Positions 46,522 to 55,348 of a DNA stretch of 64,000 nucleotides are shown piece by piece. Every line of letters begins with the position of its first letter. Position 1 is the first letter of the stretch. The DNA is from Phytohabitans suffuscus (GTDB lineage Bacteria; Actinomycetota; Actinomycetes; Mycobacteriales; Micromonosporaceae). The stretch lies in the NCBI RefSeq assembly GCF_011764565.1, contig NZ_AP022871.1, forward strand, positions 1,116,001-1,180,000, given 5' to 3'. Below the pieces are notes generated by a model, which was not told the DNA's origin, did no database searches, and saw only the letters and a list, made by a program, of their open reading frames with translations. The translations under genes were made by a program, and so were the position numbers.

Positions 46522-48187
46522 GGCTCTGGCACGGTCTCGGTGATCGTGGGCGGTCGATTAGTCGGCGAGGAGGACGCGTCGGCGGAGTAGGTCGGGGTTG
46601 GCTCGGCCATACATTTGCCGTTTAAGCATTTTGATGCGGTTTACGGCGCCTTCGACCGGGCCGGAGCTCCAGCTCATGGTCAGGCCGGCTTTGACCGCGT
46701 CCCAGTCCTTGCGCAGGCCGCTGGCGAACGAGCGGATCTCAGTGATGGAGCCGGTTTCGGCCTGTTCCACCCAGGCGGCGAGGCGATCGCCGCCCCGGGT
46801 GCGGACCAGGTCGGTGAACCCGTGGGCCAGGTCGCGAATGGTGGCCAGGTCCGGGCAGAGGCCGCAGAGCTGCTCGAGCTCTGCTTGGTGTTCGTCGGTG
46901 AGTTTGTCGGTCGGGCACATGATCCAGCCGGTGATGTCGCGGGTGGGCGGCGGTGGTGGCACCGGCGTGGGCTGGTTGCGGCCACGGACGCTGATCAGCC
47001 AGCGGCGTAGCGTCCGCTCTGCACCCTTGTAGCCCTGGGCGCGGATCTCGGCCAGGAGTTGGTTCGTGCCGGCAACGCCTTCGGTGATGCGTTGGTGCAG
47101 GTAGGGCTTGAATGGATCGAGGATGCTGTCCCGGGCGGTGCCGTTCGGGCTGAGCAGGTCCTCGGGGGTTGCGGCGTCGGCGTAGCGGTGCACGGTCTTG
47201 GGGTCCAGGCCGAGCCGGCGGGCGATCGTGTAGGCGCCCAGGCCCTGTTCGCGCAGGGCGTGGACGGCGGCGTGTCGTTCCCGGGTGCGTCGCACCCGCA
47301 GCCCTTCCGACGCCGGCTGGGGCGCCGGTGCCGGGTCGGCCGGGGCTGCCGGTTCCAGCGGAGGCTGCAGGCAGCGGCGGTGATGGCCGACTGCCTTGTT
47401 CACCGCCTCGGACAGGTTGTGTAGCAGGTGCCAGCGGTCTGCGACCTGGACAGCGGCGGGTGCACCACGGGTGGCGCCTTCGGCGTAGCAGCCGGCTCGG
47501 TCCCGGCAGATCACCTCGATCCCAGAACGCTCGCCGAGCCACGCGGCCAGGGAATCGGCGGACCGGTCATCGAGCACGTCGATCACGCGGCGGGTGGTCA
47601 TGTCGACCAACACGGTCCCGTAGCTGTGGCCGCGGCGCCAGGCAAAGTCATCGACGCCCAATACTGTTGGTCCGGGAACGGGCGGCTCGGGCAGCGCGCG
47701 GACCAGGCGCAGCAACGTCATCCGCCCCACATACGGGCCGAGCCGGTCAGCCAGCCGGGCGCCGGCCCGCCCACCCAGTGCGAGGGCTACCGCCTCCAAC
47801 GCCTGCCGGCCCAACGTGCTGAACCGGCCGTGGCGGACGGTCAGCCCGTCGACCTGCTCGGCGAAGATCCGCCGCAGGCAGCCGGCCAGAGTGCAGAAGA
47901 AGCGCCGCACCCGCAGCTGCAGCACGGTCTCCCGCCCCGCGACCGGGACGTCGAGCAGCCGCCGCTCGTATCGGCTATGCACACGACGGGACACCGTCGA
48001 ACAGTCCGGACACCTCGCCGCCACACTGCTGGTCTCGGCGTGTACCCGAACCGTCGAGCCCTTGGCCAGCACGTTCGTGATACGTAGCCCGGACAGGTGC
48101 GGGAACAGGATAGCGAGAAGCTCCACTATGGACACGGAGCATGATCTACCATCGACCGTCCACGATCACCGAGACCGTGCCAGAGCC
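46522..48187 (-). mobile_element. Intact ISL3-family insertion sequence
   Basis: Terminal inverted repeats of 37 bp (46522-46558 and 48151-48187) differ at one position and begin GGCTCTGGCACGGTCTCGG. A single transposase gene fills the element. The flanks AAATCCTG and AAAATCCC share AAATCC but are not a perfect 8-bp duplication. Confidence 0.92.
46558..48135 (-). CDS. ISL3-family transposase
   Basis: 525 residues, GTG start at 48135. Order: zinc-finger (CPDCSTVSRRVHSRY ... CLRRIF), DDE core with D in LGVDDFAWRRGHSYG, D in CRDRAGCYAEG and E in GPVEGAVNRIK, with an HTH insert (GAYTIARRLGLDPKTVHRY) and a proline-rich linker. The stop codon lies in the terminal repeat. All catalytic residues are present. 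Confidence 0.95.
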   Translation of the reverse strand: MSIVELLAILFPHLSGLRITNVLAKGSTVRVHAETSSVAARCPDCSTVSRRVHSRYERRLLDVPVAGRETVLQLRVRRFFCTLAGCLRRIFAEQVDGLTVRHGRFSTLGRQALEAVALALGGRAGARLADRLGPYVGRMTLLRLVRALPEPPVPGPTVLGVDDFAWRRGHSYGTVLVDMTTRRVIDVLDDRSADSLAAWLGERSGIEVICRDRAGCYAEGATRGAPAAVQVADRWHLLHNLSEAVNKAVGHHRRCLQPPLEPAAPADPAPAPQPASEGLRVRRTRERHAAVHALREQGLGAYTIARRLGLDPKTVHRYADAATPEDLLSPNGTARDSILDPFKPYLHQRITEGVAGTNQLLAEIRAQGYKGAERTLRRWLISVRGRNQPTPVPPPPPTRDITGWIMCPTDKLTDEHQAELEQLCGLCPDLATIRDLAHGFTDLVRTRGGDRLAAWVEQAETGSITEIRSFASGLRKDWDAVKAGLTMSWSSGPVEGAVNRIKMLKRQMYGRANPDLLRRRVLLAD

Positions 48188-48329
48188 AAAATCCCGATGA
48201 CCGTTGACACCAGTCCCGGACCACCCCAATCACCACCTAGCGTGGTCGCCGTCGCCGGCGGGGATCAACTCTCCACCGTTCTGGTGGCGTCTGGCGGCAG
48301 CGCGTAGTGCGCCTGCGCTGTCGAACAGT

Positions 48330-48540
48330 GGGGAGCAAACTCCCGCGTTTTGGCGGTCAAAGGGACGATGATCGTCCGTCTGCTCCACCTGCCGGCGGAA
48401 CGGTCGCAGTTCGGATGGGTGCGAGCAACGGCAACCAACGGCGTCGAACGGACCCCAACGGCATTCAATGGGAGAGCCCTGACCAGCGTGTTTGCGGTTC
48501 CCGCTGGTCAGGGCGTCGACCCAGGCCGTGTTGACACGGA
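48330..48540 (+). repeat. Dispersed repeat, copy E, fused to a tRNA end
   Basis: Starts GGGAGCAAACTCCCGCGTTTT. Hairpin arms are GCCCTGACCAGCG (48476-48488) and CGCTGGTCAGGGC (48502-48514). After GTTGACACGGA it departs from copies B-D and continues as the 3' half of a tRNA gene. Confidence 0.88.
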
Positions 48541-48575
48541 AGAGGTCACTGGTTCAAACCCAGTATCGCCCACCA
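48531..48575 (+). other. tRNA-Val 3' fragment, probable integration (att) remnant
   Basis: TTGACAC matches a Val(GAC) anticodon loop. It is followed by AGGTC, a perfect T-arm ACTGGTTCAAACCCAGT, and the acceptor 3' strand ATCGCCCACCA, whose partner would be the GGGCGAT start typical of actinobacterial tRNA-Val. No 5' half is present. tRNA-Val 3' ends are common attachment sites, and a dead integrase lies 150 bp downstream. Identity as Val rests on memory of family sequences. Confidence 0.75.
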
Positions 48576-48721
48576 GCATTTGTGCAGGTCATGGGCTTGT
48601 TATCGAGTTTGAGGTAATGGCCCATTTTGCTTCCGTAGCTTACATGGGAGCAAATTGGGAACAGAGATCATCTAGCTCCGCCAACCTGTTTCCGCAGGCC
48701 AGCCTGTTTGGGGTCAGGCCG

Positions 48722-49675
48722 CACGGAGGTGGCCTCGCTGCGCGCCGGGTGGCTGTGTGGCCAGCCACCACCGCTGCTGGAGGGCCTCGCGGATGCGTTG
48801 CCGCATGACCGGGATGACGTGGCTGTAGATGCCTCACACGCCAGCGAGGCGGTGGCCCAGGCGCTTGGCTTGCGCGACCTCTGGGATGTCGTCTTCGATG
48901 AGCCAGGTCTTGTGGGTGTGCCGCAGGTCATGGAAGTGCGTGCCTTCGATGAAGGGCGGCAGGTGCACCTCCCGAGCCGAACCGGCGGTCTTGGGCGGGC
49001 CCAGGTAGAGACGTCCGCCCACCTCATGCAGCGCACCCACATCTGGGTCGATCCGCAGCAGGCCGTCGCCGAAGTGGACGTTGGCGCGGGGCCAGGCCGA
49101 CGAGCTCGCCCCACCGCATCCCCGTGCAGGCGGCGGTGAGCACGAGGACCGGATCCTCCCGGCGACCGATCCGGGTTGCGATCTGGTTGACCTGATCGGG
49201 GGTAGCGGTGGGCCGCTCGGCGGGTTGTCTGGTGACGACCTTGACCCCATGGCAGGGGTTGATCGGGATCCGCCGGTCCACGACTGCTTCCCGCATCAGC
49301 AGGCTGAACAGGGGCATGACGCTGGCCGCGCCGCTGTCGGCGAGCTGGCGCTTGAGGTGCTTGACGAACACCTTGACCGCCTGACGGTCCATCTTCGACA
49401 GCGGCTGGTCTCCGAAGCGGGGCAGGATGTGGTTACGCAGGTGACTGCGGTAGGCAGCCCACTTCGCATCCCCGGCGAGGTGTCCCGGCTCCCAAATCTC
49501 CACCCACTCGGCCAGGGTGATCCGGCCCCGGGCGGGATCGAGGTAGGTGTCCTGGGGCCTGGTCGATATCGACCTGCTTGCACCGCGGCTCGGCCGCTGC
49601 CCGAGTGGGATGCGAGGAGTCGGTCCCGACTGTGCCGCCGGGCAGACGCAGACGAACCCGGAACTGGCCGCCCAT
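48722..49675 (-). pseudogene. int: Phage/ICE-type tyrosine integrase, decayed
   Basis: The minus strand has the N-terminal DTYLDPARGRITLAEWVEIW, a core-binding domain and the first Arg (LTAACTGMRWGEL). A frame change near 49090 leads to VHFGDGLLRIDPDVG and HFHDLRHTHKTWLIEDD, then GHRLAGV, a TGA stop, and GIYSHVIPVMRQRIREALQ with the catalytic Tyr. About 30 residues are also missing between VHLPPF and HFHDLRH. The N-terminus is in a further frame. The enzyme cannot act. Confidence 0.85.
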
Positions 49676-49907
49676 GTCGCCGGTACGAGGAGCACGGCAT
49701 CGCCAGCCTAACCACGCCGAGCCGGCTCACGCTGCCAAAGCGTACGGCGCACACGCAGCCACCAGCGGCCATCGCGAACCGAACTCAGCCCCATCGATCG
49801 ACGTTCAAGAACGTTATACGCGGCTTGGTATGGGCGAGCGGGGACTCGCCCGGCACAGTCCACCAGACATTTGAGGGCCTGGCCGTATCTGGGCGACCCT
49901 GAAGCGA

Positions 49908-50720
49908 TCAGTCGCGGAAGGTGAGCAGGGTGATACTGGGCCGGTAGTCGCGCAGCGGCGGCAGGTTTGCCAGGGCGGTGAGGGTTCGAGATGCCCACAG
50001 GCCGCGGCCGGCGGGGAGCCGGACGTCGGTCGCGGCGACGACGCCCGGGATCTGCCCGGGTAGCCGCGATGCCTGGGTGACGCTGAGGCTGAACGGCATC
50101 GGCGGGGCTGTGTAGCGGTCGCTGAGTCGCAGACCTTTGAGTGTTCGGGTGCTGAACCACGCTGGGATGGAGTCGAAGAAGAGCCGGCCGCCAGGAAAGC
50201 GCGAGGCACAGTCGGCGATCAATGAGATGACGTCGTCTCGATCGAAGTACATGAACAGTCCTTCGGCCGAGATGAAGGTGCCGTGTACCGGATCGACCCG
50301 GTCCATCCAGGAACGGTCCAGCGCCGAGGTGGCGACCGCCTCGACCCGCGGCGCCGTGGGCAGCAGCTGGCCACGCAACTGGTGCACGGGTGGCAGGTCG
50401 ATCGACAGCCACGGTACGTCTGGGCTGCCCATCCTCCAGTACGTTGTCTGCAGACCCTCGCCGAGAGCAACGACCGTGGCCCGCGGATGATCGTCCAGAT
50501 AGGCGCGGATCTGCCAATCGAGGGCGGCCGCGCGCAGGGCATGGCTTTGGCTCAGTTTGCCGAACTGGGCGTAGTCGTAGGCGATCGCCTCGTACAGCCG
50601 GACCGACCAAGGGTCACAGAAGGCAGAACCCGGGTGCTTGGCTTCTTCGGCACGGTTACGCAGCGTCCACAGCAACGTCTCGGCGACGCCATCCAGTGTC
50701 GCCCTCACCCCATCCACCAT
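49908..50720 (-). CDS. Leucine carboxyl methyltransferase-family O-methyltransferase
   Basis: 270 residues from ATG 50720. It belongs to the LCM/PPM/TcmP family of SAM-dependent O-methyltransferases: SHALRAAALDWQIRAYL, VVALGEGLQTTYWRMG (SAM-binding; G-E-G-L-x-T), WLSIDLPPV and FISAEGLFMYFDRDDV. Such enzymes methylate carboxyls or hydroxyls, often in specialised metabolism. An iron box lies five bases upstream, so it is probably repressed by an IdeR/DmdR-type regulator when iron is plentiful, and its message may be leaderless or start inside the box. Confidence 0.88.
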   Translation of the reverse strand: MVDGVRATLDGVAETLLWTLRNRAEEAKHPGSAFCDPWSVRLYEAIAYDYAQFGKLSQSHALRAAALDWQIRAYLDDHPRATVVALGEGLQTTYWRMGSPDVPWLSIDLPPVHQLRGQLLPTAPRVEAVATSALDRSWMDRVDPVHGTFISAEGLFMYFDRDDVISLIADCASRFPGGRLFFDSIPAWFSTRTLKGLRLSDRYTAPPMPFSLSVTQASRLPGQIPGVVAATDVRLPAGRGLWASRTLTALANLPPLRDYRPSITLLTFRD

Positions 50721-50725
50721 GATGG

Positions 50726-50744
50726 TTAGGTTACCCTAACCTAA
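50726..50744 (-). promoter_or_regulatory. DtxR/IdeR-type iron box
   Basis: The minus strand reads TTAGGTTAGGGTAACCTAA, 18 of 19 matches to the IdeR/DtxR consensus TTAGGTTAGGCTAACCTAA. It forms a 10-bp inverted repeat with a 3-base centre when extended by GG/CC. The position next to the methyltransferase start fits a repressor site. Confidence 0.85.
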
Positions 50745-51687
50745 CCGATATGGCGTGCCGCGCGGCGTGCCGCGGATCGGCGTCGAAACCCGGCGCGTCG
50801 AAACCCGGCCAAGTTCAACGTCGGCGACATCATCACCGACACGGACGTCGGGCAGCGTCTGGACGACTACCACTTCCACGACCGTTACGGGTCGGCGCGA
50901 ACGCCACCTGCTCAGCGTGCTCGATGAACTCTGGCTACGGCAAGGGGCTGCTCGGCTCCTCCACCACCGACGCGGTGTCGGCGCACGCGCACTGCCCGGT
51001 CGTCGTCGAAGTAGGCCACCACCGACCACCCACACCGGCCGCGGTGGGTCCCCAGCCCACACTGGCGGCCACGTCCTGACGGGCTGACAGCGCCCGGCTC
51101 GTCGGTGACGTCGGGGTTGACCATCAGCGATGCGGCCACCCGAAGGATGGGTGGCCAACCGGCGGGCGAGCGCGGCGACCAGCGGCACCGCGCCGGGCCG
51201 GATCTGCTCCAGCATCGTCGCGCCGGTGACGGCCTCGCTCTGCCCGCCCATGCTCGCGATGGTGAGGTGGCCGACGAACGGCTCGCTCAAAAGCCGGCCA
51301 GCTCCAGCGCGCCGAGGTGCCGCTCCGTCAGCAGCGGCGGCAGCGAGGCGAGCGCGTCCCGCACCGGCGAGCCGCCCGACCCGGGACAGCCCGGAGGCGG
51401 GGCCGGAGCGCCGGCCGGACCATGACACCGGGTCTGTGCGCCACGGGCCGGGCCATGACGCCAAGGTCCGCGGGTCGGCCAGGTGTCGCCGTCGGCGACC
51501 GCCCGCAACCGTCCCGGCTCGGCTGCCGGAGCCCGCCGGAACGCGAGCCGCGATGATCGGCGTCGCACCGGCGACCGGTCTGGCCAACTCCCCAGTACCG
51601 CGTCAGGGACCTCGACCACAACGCTGCTCTCCCGTAGCCTCGCCCGAGGCTACGGGAGGAGCGACCGGGCCGCGTGCCCACGTGACG
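50745..51687. other. Degenerate region with MazG-like and universal-stress-protein relics
   Basis: No intact gene. On the plus strand near 50812-50880 a frame reads KFNVGDIITDTDVGQRLDDY, similar to actinobacterial MazG-like proteins. Near 50928-51010 another reads GYGKGLLGSSTTDAVSAHAH then CPVVV, the typical end of universal stress proteins. 51100-51640 shows no convincing frame. The whole stretch looks like decayed genes. Confidence 0.5.
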
Positions 51688-52620
51688 CTAGCCCGGCACC
51701 CGCTCCAGGTAGTGCACGTCGGTGAGCTCCTCCGACAGCGCCCACAGCCGTGCCGCGGTGGCCGGGTCCTCGGCGGACGGGACCGGTCGCACGACCTTCG
51801 GGTAGCCGCGCATCTGCGCCATGCCGCCCGGCCCGATATACTGTCCACTCTGGACGGATGGCTCGGTCGCCGCGTACAGCTGCGGCAGCGCGCCCATCTC
51901 GGCGTCCTGAGCGAAGATGCGGTTGCCGAGACCGGCGAGGGCCTTGGCCAGCCCCGTCGGCCCAGTGGTCTGCAGGTTGGTGGCCGCGTAGCCGGGGTGG
52001 GTGAGGAGGCTGCGCACCGGGCTGCCCTTTGCGCTCAGCCGCCGGTGCAGCTCCAATCCAAAGAGGATGTTGGCGAACTTGGACTGCGCGTAGAACGCGG
52101 TCGGAGAGTACCTCTTCGCGCCGGTGAGGTCGTCGAAGTGGATGGAGCCGCGCCGGTGCAGCGACGAGCTGACGGTGACCACGCGCGGGTCGGTGCCGGC
52201 CTGGAGGAGGTCGAGGAGGAGGCCGGTGAGGGCGAAGTGCCCGAGGTGGTTGCCGGCGAACTGGCTCTCGTGGCCCTGCGGGCTCAGCGAGCGCGGCGGC
52301 ATCATGACGCCCGCGTTGTTGATCAGGACGTCGACCCGGGTGCCGTCGGCGTGCAGTCGCTCGGCGAAGGCCCGCACCGAGTCGAGGTCGGCGAGGTCGA
52401 GGCGGCGCAGCTCGAGGCTGGCTCCTGGCTGTACGCCGGCCAGGTCGGCAAGGGCCCGCCGACCTTTGTCCTCGTTGCGCACGGCCATGATGACGTGCGC
52501 CCCACGCCGGGCGAGTTGCCTCGTCGTGACCAGGCCGAGGCCACTGTTGGCTCCGGTCACGACGACGGTGCGGCCAGTCTGGTCGGGGATCCGATTGGCG
52601 GTCCACCTGTTCTCGGTCAT
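51688..52620 (-). CDS. Short-chain dehydrogenase, retinol-dehydrogenase-like
   Basis: 310 residues from ATG 52620. NAD(P)-binding TGANSGLG, VLINNAGVM, catalytic Ser in VVTVSSSLH and YAQSK, all as in extended SDRs close to retinol dehydrogenases. The natural substrate is not clear. It faces a TetR gene with an 80-base gap and is probably its target. Confidence 0.9.
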   Translation of the reverse strand: MTENRWTANRIPDQTGRTVVVTGANSGLGLVTTRQLARRGAHVIMAVRNEDKGRRALADLAGVQPGASLELRRLDLADLDSVRAFAERLHADGTRVDVLINNAGVMMPPRSLSPQGHESQFAGNHLGHFALTGLLLDLLQAGTDPRVVTVSSSLHRRGSIHFDDLTGAKRYSPTAFYAQSKFANILFGLELHRRLSAKGSPVRSLLTHPGYAATNLQTTGPTGLAKALAGLGNRIFAQDAEMGALPQLYAATEPSVQSGQYIGPGGMAQMRGYPKVVRPVPSAEDPATAARLWALSEELTDVHYLERVPG

Positions 52621-52648
52621 ATGGCCGAGCATGACTCGGATGGCAGTT

Positions 52649-52666
52649 ACTGTCAAGTGTGACTGT
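52649..52666. promoter_or_regulatory. Candidate TetR operator between SDR and tetR
   Basis: ACTGTCA-AGTG-TGACTGT is an inverted repeat with one mismatch. It overlaps a TTGACA on the minus strand that would serve as -35 of the SDR gene. Such a palindrome between divergent SDR and TetR genes is the usual autoregulatory layout. Confidence 0.6.
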
Positions 52667-52700
52667 TTGTGTCGCCGACTGCAGCGGATAACATCACGGA

Positions 52701-53324
52701 GTGACCGACCCGTACCCGCCCGCCCGCGAGACCAGCCTGGCCGAGCGCAAGCGACAGCTGGTCCGCGACGAGCTGGCCGAGGCCGCGCTGAAACTGCTGG
52801 CCTCGCAAGGGTTCGAAGACACCACGATCGACCAGATGGTGGCTGCGGCCGGGGTCTCGCAGCGCACGTTCTTCCGCTACTTCGGGTCGAAGGAAGACGT
52901 GGTCGTTTACTCCCTCGCCGACACCGGCGCCCAGCTCTGCGCGGCGCTCACCGCCCGGCCCGCCGACGAGCCGCCCGCGGTAGCCCTGCGCGCGGCGATA
53001 TCGGTGTTCATCACCCTCTGCCTCGAGCACCCGGCGAAGTCCCTGCGCCTGGCCAGGGTCATGCTGGCGACACCGTCGCTGCTCGGGCGCTATCTCGAGC
53101 GGCAGGCCGAGTGGCGCCGCGACATCGCCGTCGAACTGGGCCGGCGGCTCGGCTTGGACCCGGCCGATGACCTACGTCCCGAGCTGGCCGCCGGGGTCGC
53201 GCTCACCGCGTTCGACGTCGCTCTGCGCAGGTGGGCCGCCAGCGACGGGACGGAAGACCTCGACCCGCTGACCGACCAGACCTTCGCGATCGTCGCGGAC
53301 ACGCTCAACGCCGGCCTGCGCTGA
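52701..53324 (+). CDS. TetR-family regulator
   Basis: 207 residues from GTG 52701. The N-terminal HTH (LASQGFEDTTIDQMVAAAGV, then SQRTFFRYFGSKEDVV) is typical. The C-terminal helices form the ligand domain. It most likely represses the divergent SDR gene and itself. Confidence 0.92.
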   Translation: MTDPYPPARETSLAERKRQLVRDELAEAALKLLASQGFEDTTIDQMVAAAGVSQRTFFRYFGSKEDVVVYSLADTGAQLCAALTARPADEPPAVALRAAISVFITLCLEHPAKSLRLARVMLATPSLLGRYLERQAEWRRDIAVELGRRLGLDPADDLRPELAAGVALTAFDVALRRWAASDGTEDLDPLTDQTFAIVADTLNAGLR

Positions 53325-53429
53325 TGAGTCGGCCCCGGCTCCGGATGCGACACGCATCGCCCTTCGGCTCTTGCTCCCGTGAATGCCTCTCGACGGGGAT
53401 GCCACCAGGCGTGGACTGGCGCCACGACG

Positions 53430-53632
53430 ACGGACTATCCGATGTGGAACACGATGAGCTGAGCAAGGTGGAGCCGCACCTGCTCGCGGTAGCGATCCGC
53501 GCGGTCGGCTGGGCCGACCCCGACTACGCGGGTCGGCTGTTCCGGCGCAGCATCGGCTTCACTGCCCGTCAGTACCGAACGCTGGGCAAGCGGGCGCCAG
53601 CCGAGGATAGAGCCGGAGGATTCCCGCGTTGA
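53430..53632 (+). pseudogene. AraC-type regulator C-terminal relic
   Basis: VGWADPDYAGRLFRRSIGFT followed by ARQYR matches the second helix-turn-helix of AraC regulators. The first HTH and sensor domain are missing, and the upstream sequence has no sense. Confidence 0.45.
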
Positions 53633-53639
53633 CCCGGAC

Positions 53640-54245
53640 GATTTCGCGCAGATGCGGCCGTCTCGGTCGTTCAACAACACGCTGTTGATCTGGTCGCAGC
53701 ACCTGGCGGCGTTCGAGCAGGGCCGGGTGCCGGAGCCGATGCCGTCCTATGTGGCCGGCTACAAGCAGTGGCAGTCGTTGGACCGGCAGGTCGCGAAGGG
53801 ACAGCCGGGCTACATGAGGGCCGGTTCGCGACAACGACTCCGCAGGATGCGCTGTCGTGGTGGCGGCTGGGCCGGTTCGAGAAGCCGAAGCCGGACGAGG
53901 TCGTGCGCTCCCGTCTCGCCGGCGCGCGCCCCGCCTATGTGTGGGATGTGTCGCAGACGGCCGGCGATCCGGTGCCCGAGCGGCCTCGGCCGGTGCTGCT
54001 GAAAGGCGAGGCGCCCGAGGGGCCGTGGGAGGGGCTGGCGGCGTTGGTCGAGGCCGATGGGGTTCTCGGTCCTGCGGGTCGAGCACGAGGGAATGATCGG
54101 CGGCGCGAACGGCCTGACCGACTACGCGGCACGGACCGTCGCGGTGCGGGCGAACATGGACCCGGCCGCGCAGGGACACCGGCTCGCACACGATCCCTAC
54201 GTCTCGGGCTGGGCGGGATCGGTGAAGGACAAAGAGCCCCGCTGA
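53640..54245 (+). pseudogene. ArdC-like antirestriction protein relic
   Basis: Three frames in order: FNNTLLIWSQHLAAF...VAGYKQWQSLDRQVAKGQPGY, then LSWWRLGRFEKPKPDEVVRS and PAYVWDVSQTAGDPVPE, then ANGLTDYAARTVAVRANMD with AAQGHRLAHDPY. The order matches ArdC-N plus the start of its metallopeptidase, where the HExxH helix has been lost after LAHD. Usually a plasmid or conjugative-element gene. Confidence 0.65.
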
Positions 54246-54258
54246 GGTCGTGCAAGAC

Positions 54259-55197
54259 TCAGCGCGGTACCGCGCAGGTGGTGGCGAAGCCGGCGAACCA
54301 TTCCGGGATCGCACGGTAGTAGCTGGAGACGACCTCGTACGGCCCCTGGGCGGCCAGTGCCGCGTAGGCGGCGATCCAGGTGCGGACCTCGTGGGCCGAG
54401 TGGCCGCCCTCTTCGACGAACCAGGTGTTGCTTTGTTCGTCGAGTGCGGCGAAGTCGGCGCTGGCGAGGCTGCGCAGCACCAGATCATCCCAGGCCGGAT
54501 TCAGAGGACGGTAGGCGGCGCTACCGCGGACGAACTCGCCGGCGGCGGTGACCGTTCCGGACTCGCGGACAGCGCGCTGTTCGCGAGTGGGGTTGCGGCC
54601 GTGGGTGAGCCGCAGCGCCACCTCGGGCGTGGCCTCGGCCAGCCGGGGCACCGGCGGATCGTGGGACAGCCCGCCCGAGCCCACGAAGAGTACGCGCCGG
54701 CCGAGGGCGGCGGAGGCCGTGCCGACGGCGGCGCCCAGGTGCCGGGCGCGGGTGGCCGGGCCGAGGGGTTCGGCGACGCAGTTGATGAAGATGGGCACGA
54801 TCGGCACTTGTGTGAGGGAGTCGAACAGGAAGGTCAGGGGCTGTACGAAACCGTGGTCGACCTGCATGTCCAGGGAGAGGGCAACGTCGACACCGGCGGC
54901 CAGAACCGTTTCGGCGATCGTCTGGGCCGCATCCCGGTCGACGTCGAGGGGGCCGGTGGGCAGGCCGTAGTCGCCGACCGAGGTGGCCGCGGCGCCGACG
55001 CAGAAAGAGGGCATCAGCTCGTAGAGGAAGCCGTTGTAGTGGTCTGGGGCGAAGACGACGACGAGTTCGGGGTCGAAGTCCGCGACGAACGCCCGGGCGG
55101 CGCTCAGCACGCCGTCGACCTCCGCGCGCACGCTGGGTTCCGGGTCGTGCAATCCGATCAGCGGCGAATGGGAGGTCGCACACAACGCGACTGACAT
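54259..55197 (-). CDS. mhpB: Class III extradiol dioxygenase (2,3-dihydroxyphenylpropionate 1,2-dioxygenase type)
   Basis: 312 residues, the usual MhpB length, from ATG 55197. LigB-type features are CATSHSPLIG with a metal His, VVFAPDHYNGF, DHGFVQPL and FVGSGGLSHDPP. The enzyme opens a catechol ring next to the hydroxyls using Fe(II) and O2. It heads the catabolic cluster and has a palindrome (55232-55250) in its upstream region that recurs before the LLM and FMO genes. The exact substrate is not set by sequence. Confidence 0.9.
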   Translation of the reverse strand: MSVALCATSHSPLIGLHDPEPSVRAEVDGVLSAARAFVADFDPELVVVFAPDHYNGFLYELMPSFCVGAAATSVGDYGLPTGPLDVDRDAAQTIAETVLAAGVDVALSLDMQVDHGFVQPLTFLFDSLTQVPIVPIFINCVAEPLGPATRARHLGAAVGTASAALGRRVLFVGSGGLSHDPPVPRLAEATPEVALRLTHGRNPTREQRAVRESGTVTAAGEFVRGSAAYRPLNPAWDDLVLRSLASADFAALDEQSNTWFVEEGGHSAHEVRTWIAAYAALAAQGPYEVVSSYYRAIPEWFAGFATTCAVPR

Positions 55198-55231
55198 GAC
55201 AAACTCCCTGCGTCTCGTTATTTGCACACAG

Positions 55232-55250
55232 CGATGCACTATATGTACGA
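55232..55250. promoter_or_regulatory. Candidate IclR operator, mhpB side
   Basis: CGATGCACTATATGTACGA resembles the sites at 59984-60002 (TTGTGCGCTATATGCACAA) and 59835-59853. All share a TGC...CTATATG/ATAG...CAC-type dyad. It lies 35 bases upstream of mhpB. Confidence 0.6.
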
Positions 55251-55294
55251 GAGAGCGTAGTAACGACACCACGCCCCAGTCAACGGCCTGGAGC

Positions 55295-55327
55295 ACAAAA
55301 GCCCGTGGGTCGTTGACCCACGGGCTT
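55295..55327 (-). terminator. Rho-independent terminator of the IclR gene
   Basis: A perfect 13-bp stem AAGCCCGTGGGTC/GACCCACGGGCTT (55299-55327) with a 3-nt loop, followed on the minus strand by TTTT. It lies 21 bases past the iclR stop and separates it from mhpB. Confidence 0.88.
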
Positions 55328-55348
55328 GTCCACAGTGGACGCGAGCGG

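Noticed and set aside
48531..48575. Functional tRNA gene
   Set aside because: Only the 3' half is present; the bases upstream belong to the repeat and cannot pair with the acceptor strand.
49676..49907. Small gene between integrase and methyltransferase
   Set aside because: A short minus-strand frame (SSVRDGRWWLRVRRTLWQRE) has no start signal or recognised family.
51100..51640. Several 80-110 codon frames on both strands
   Set aside because: They overlap one another, have no motifs, and lie in a decayed region.
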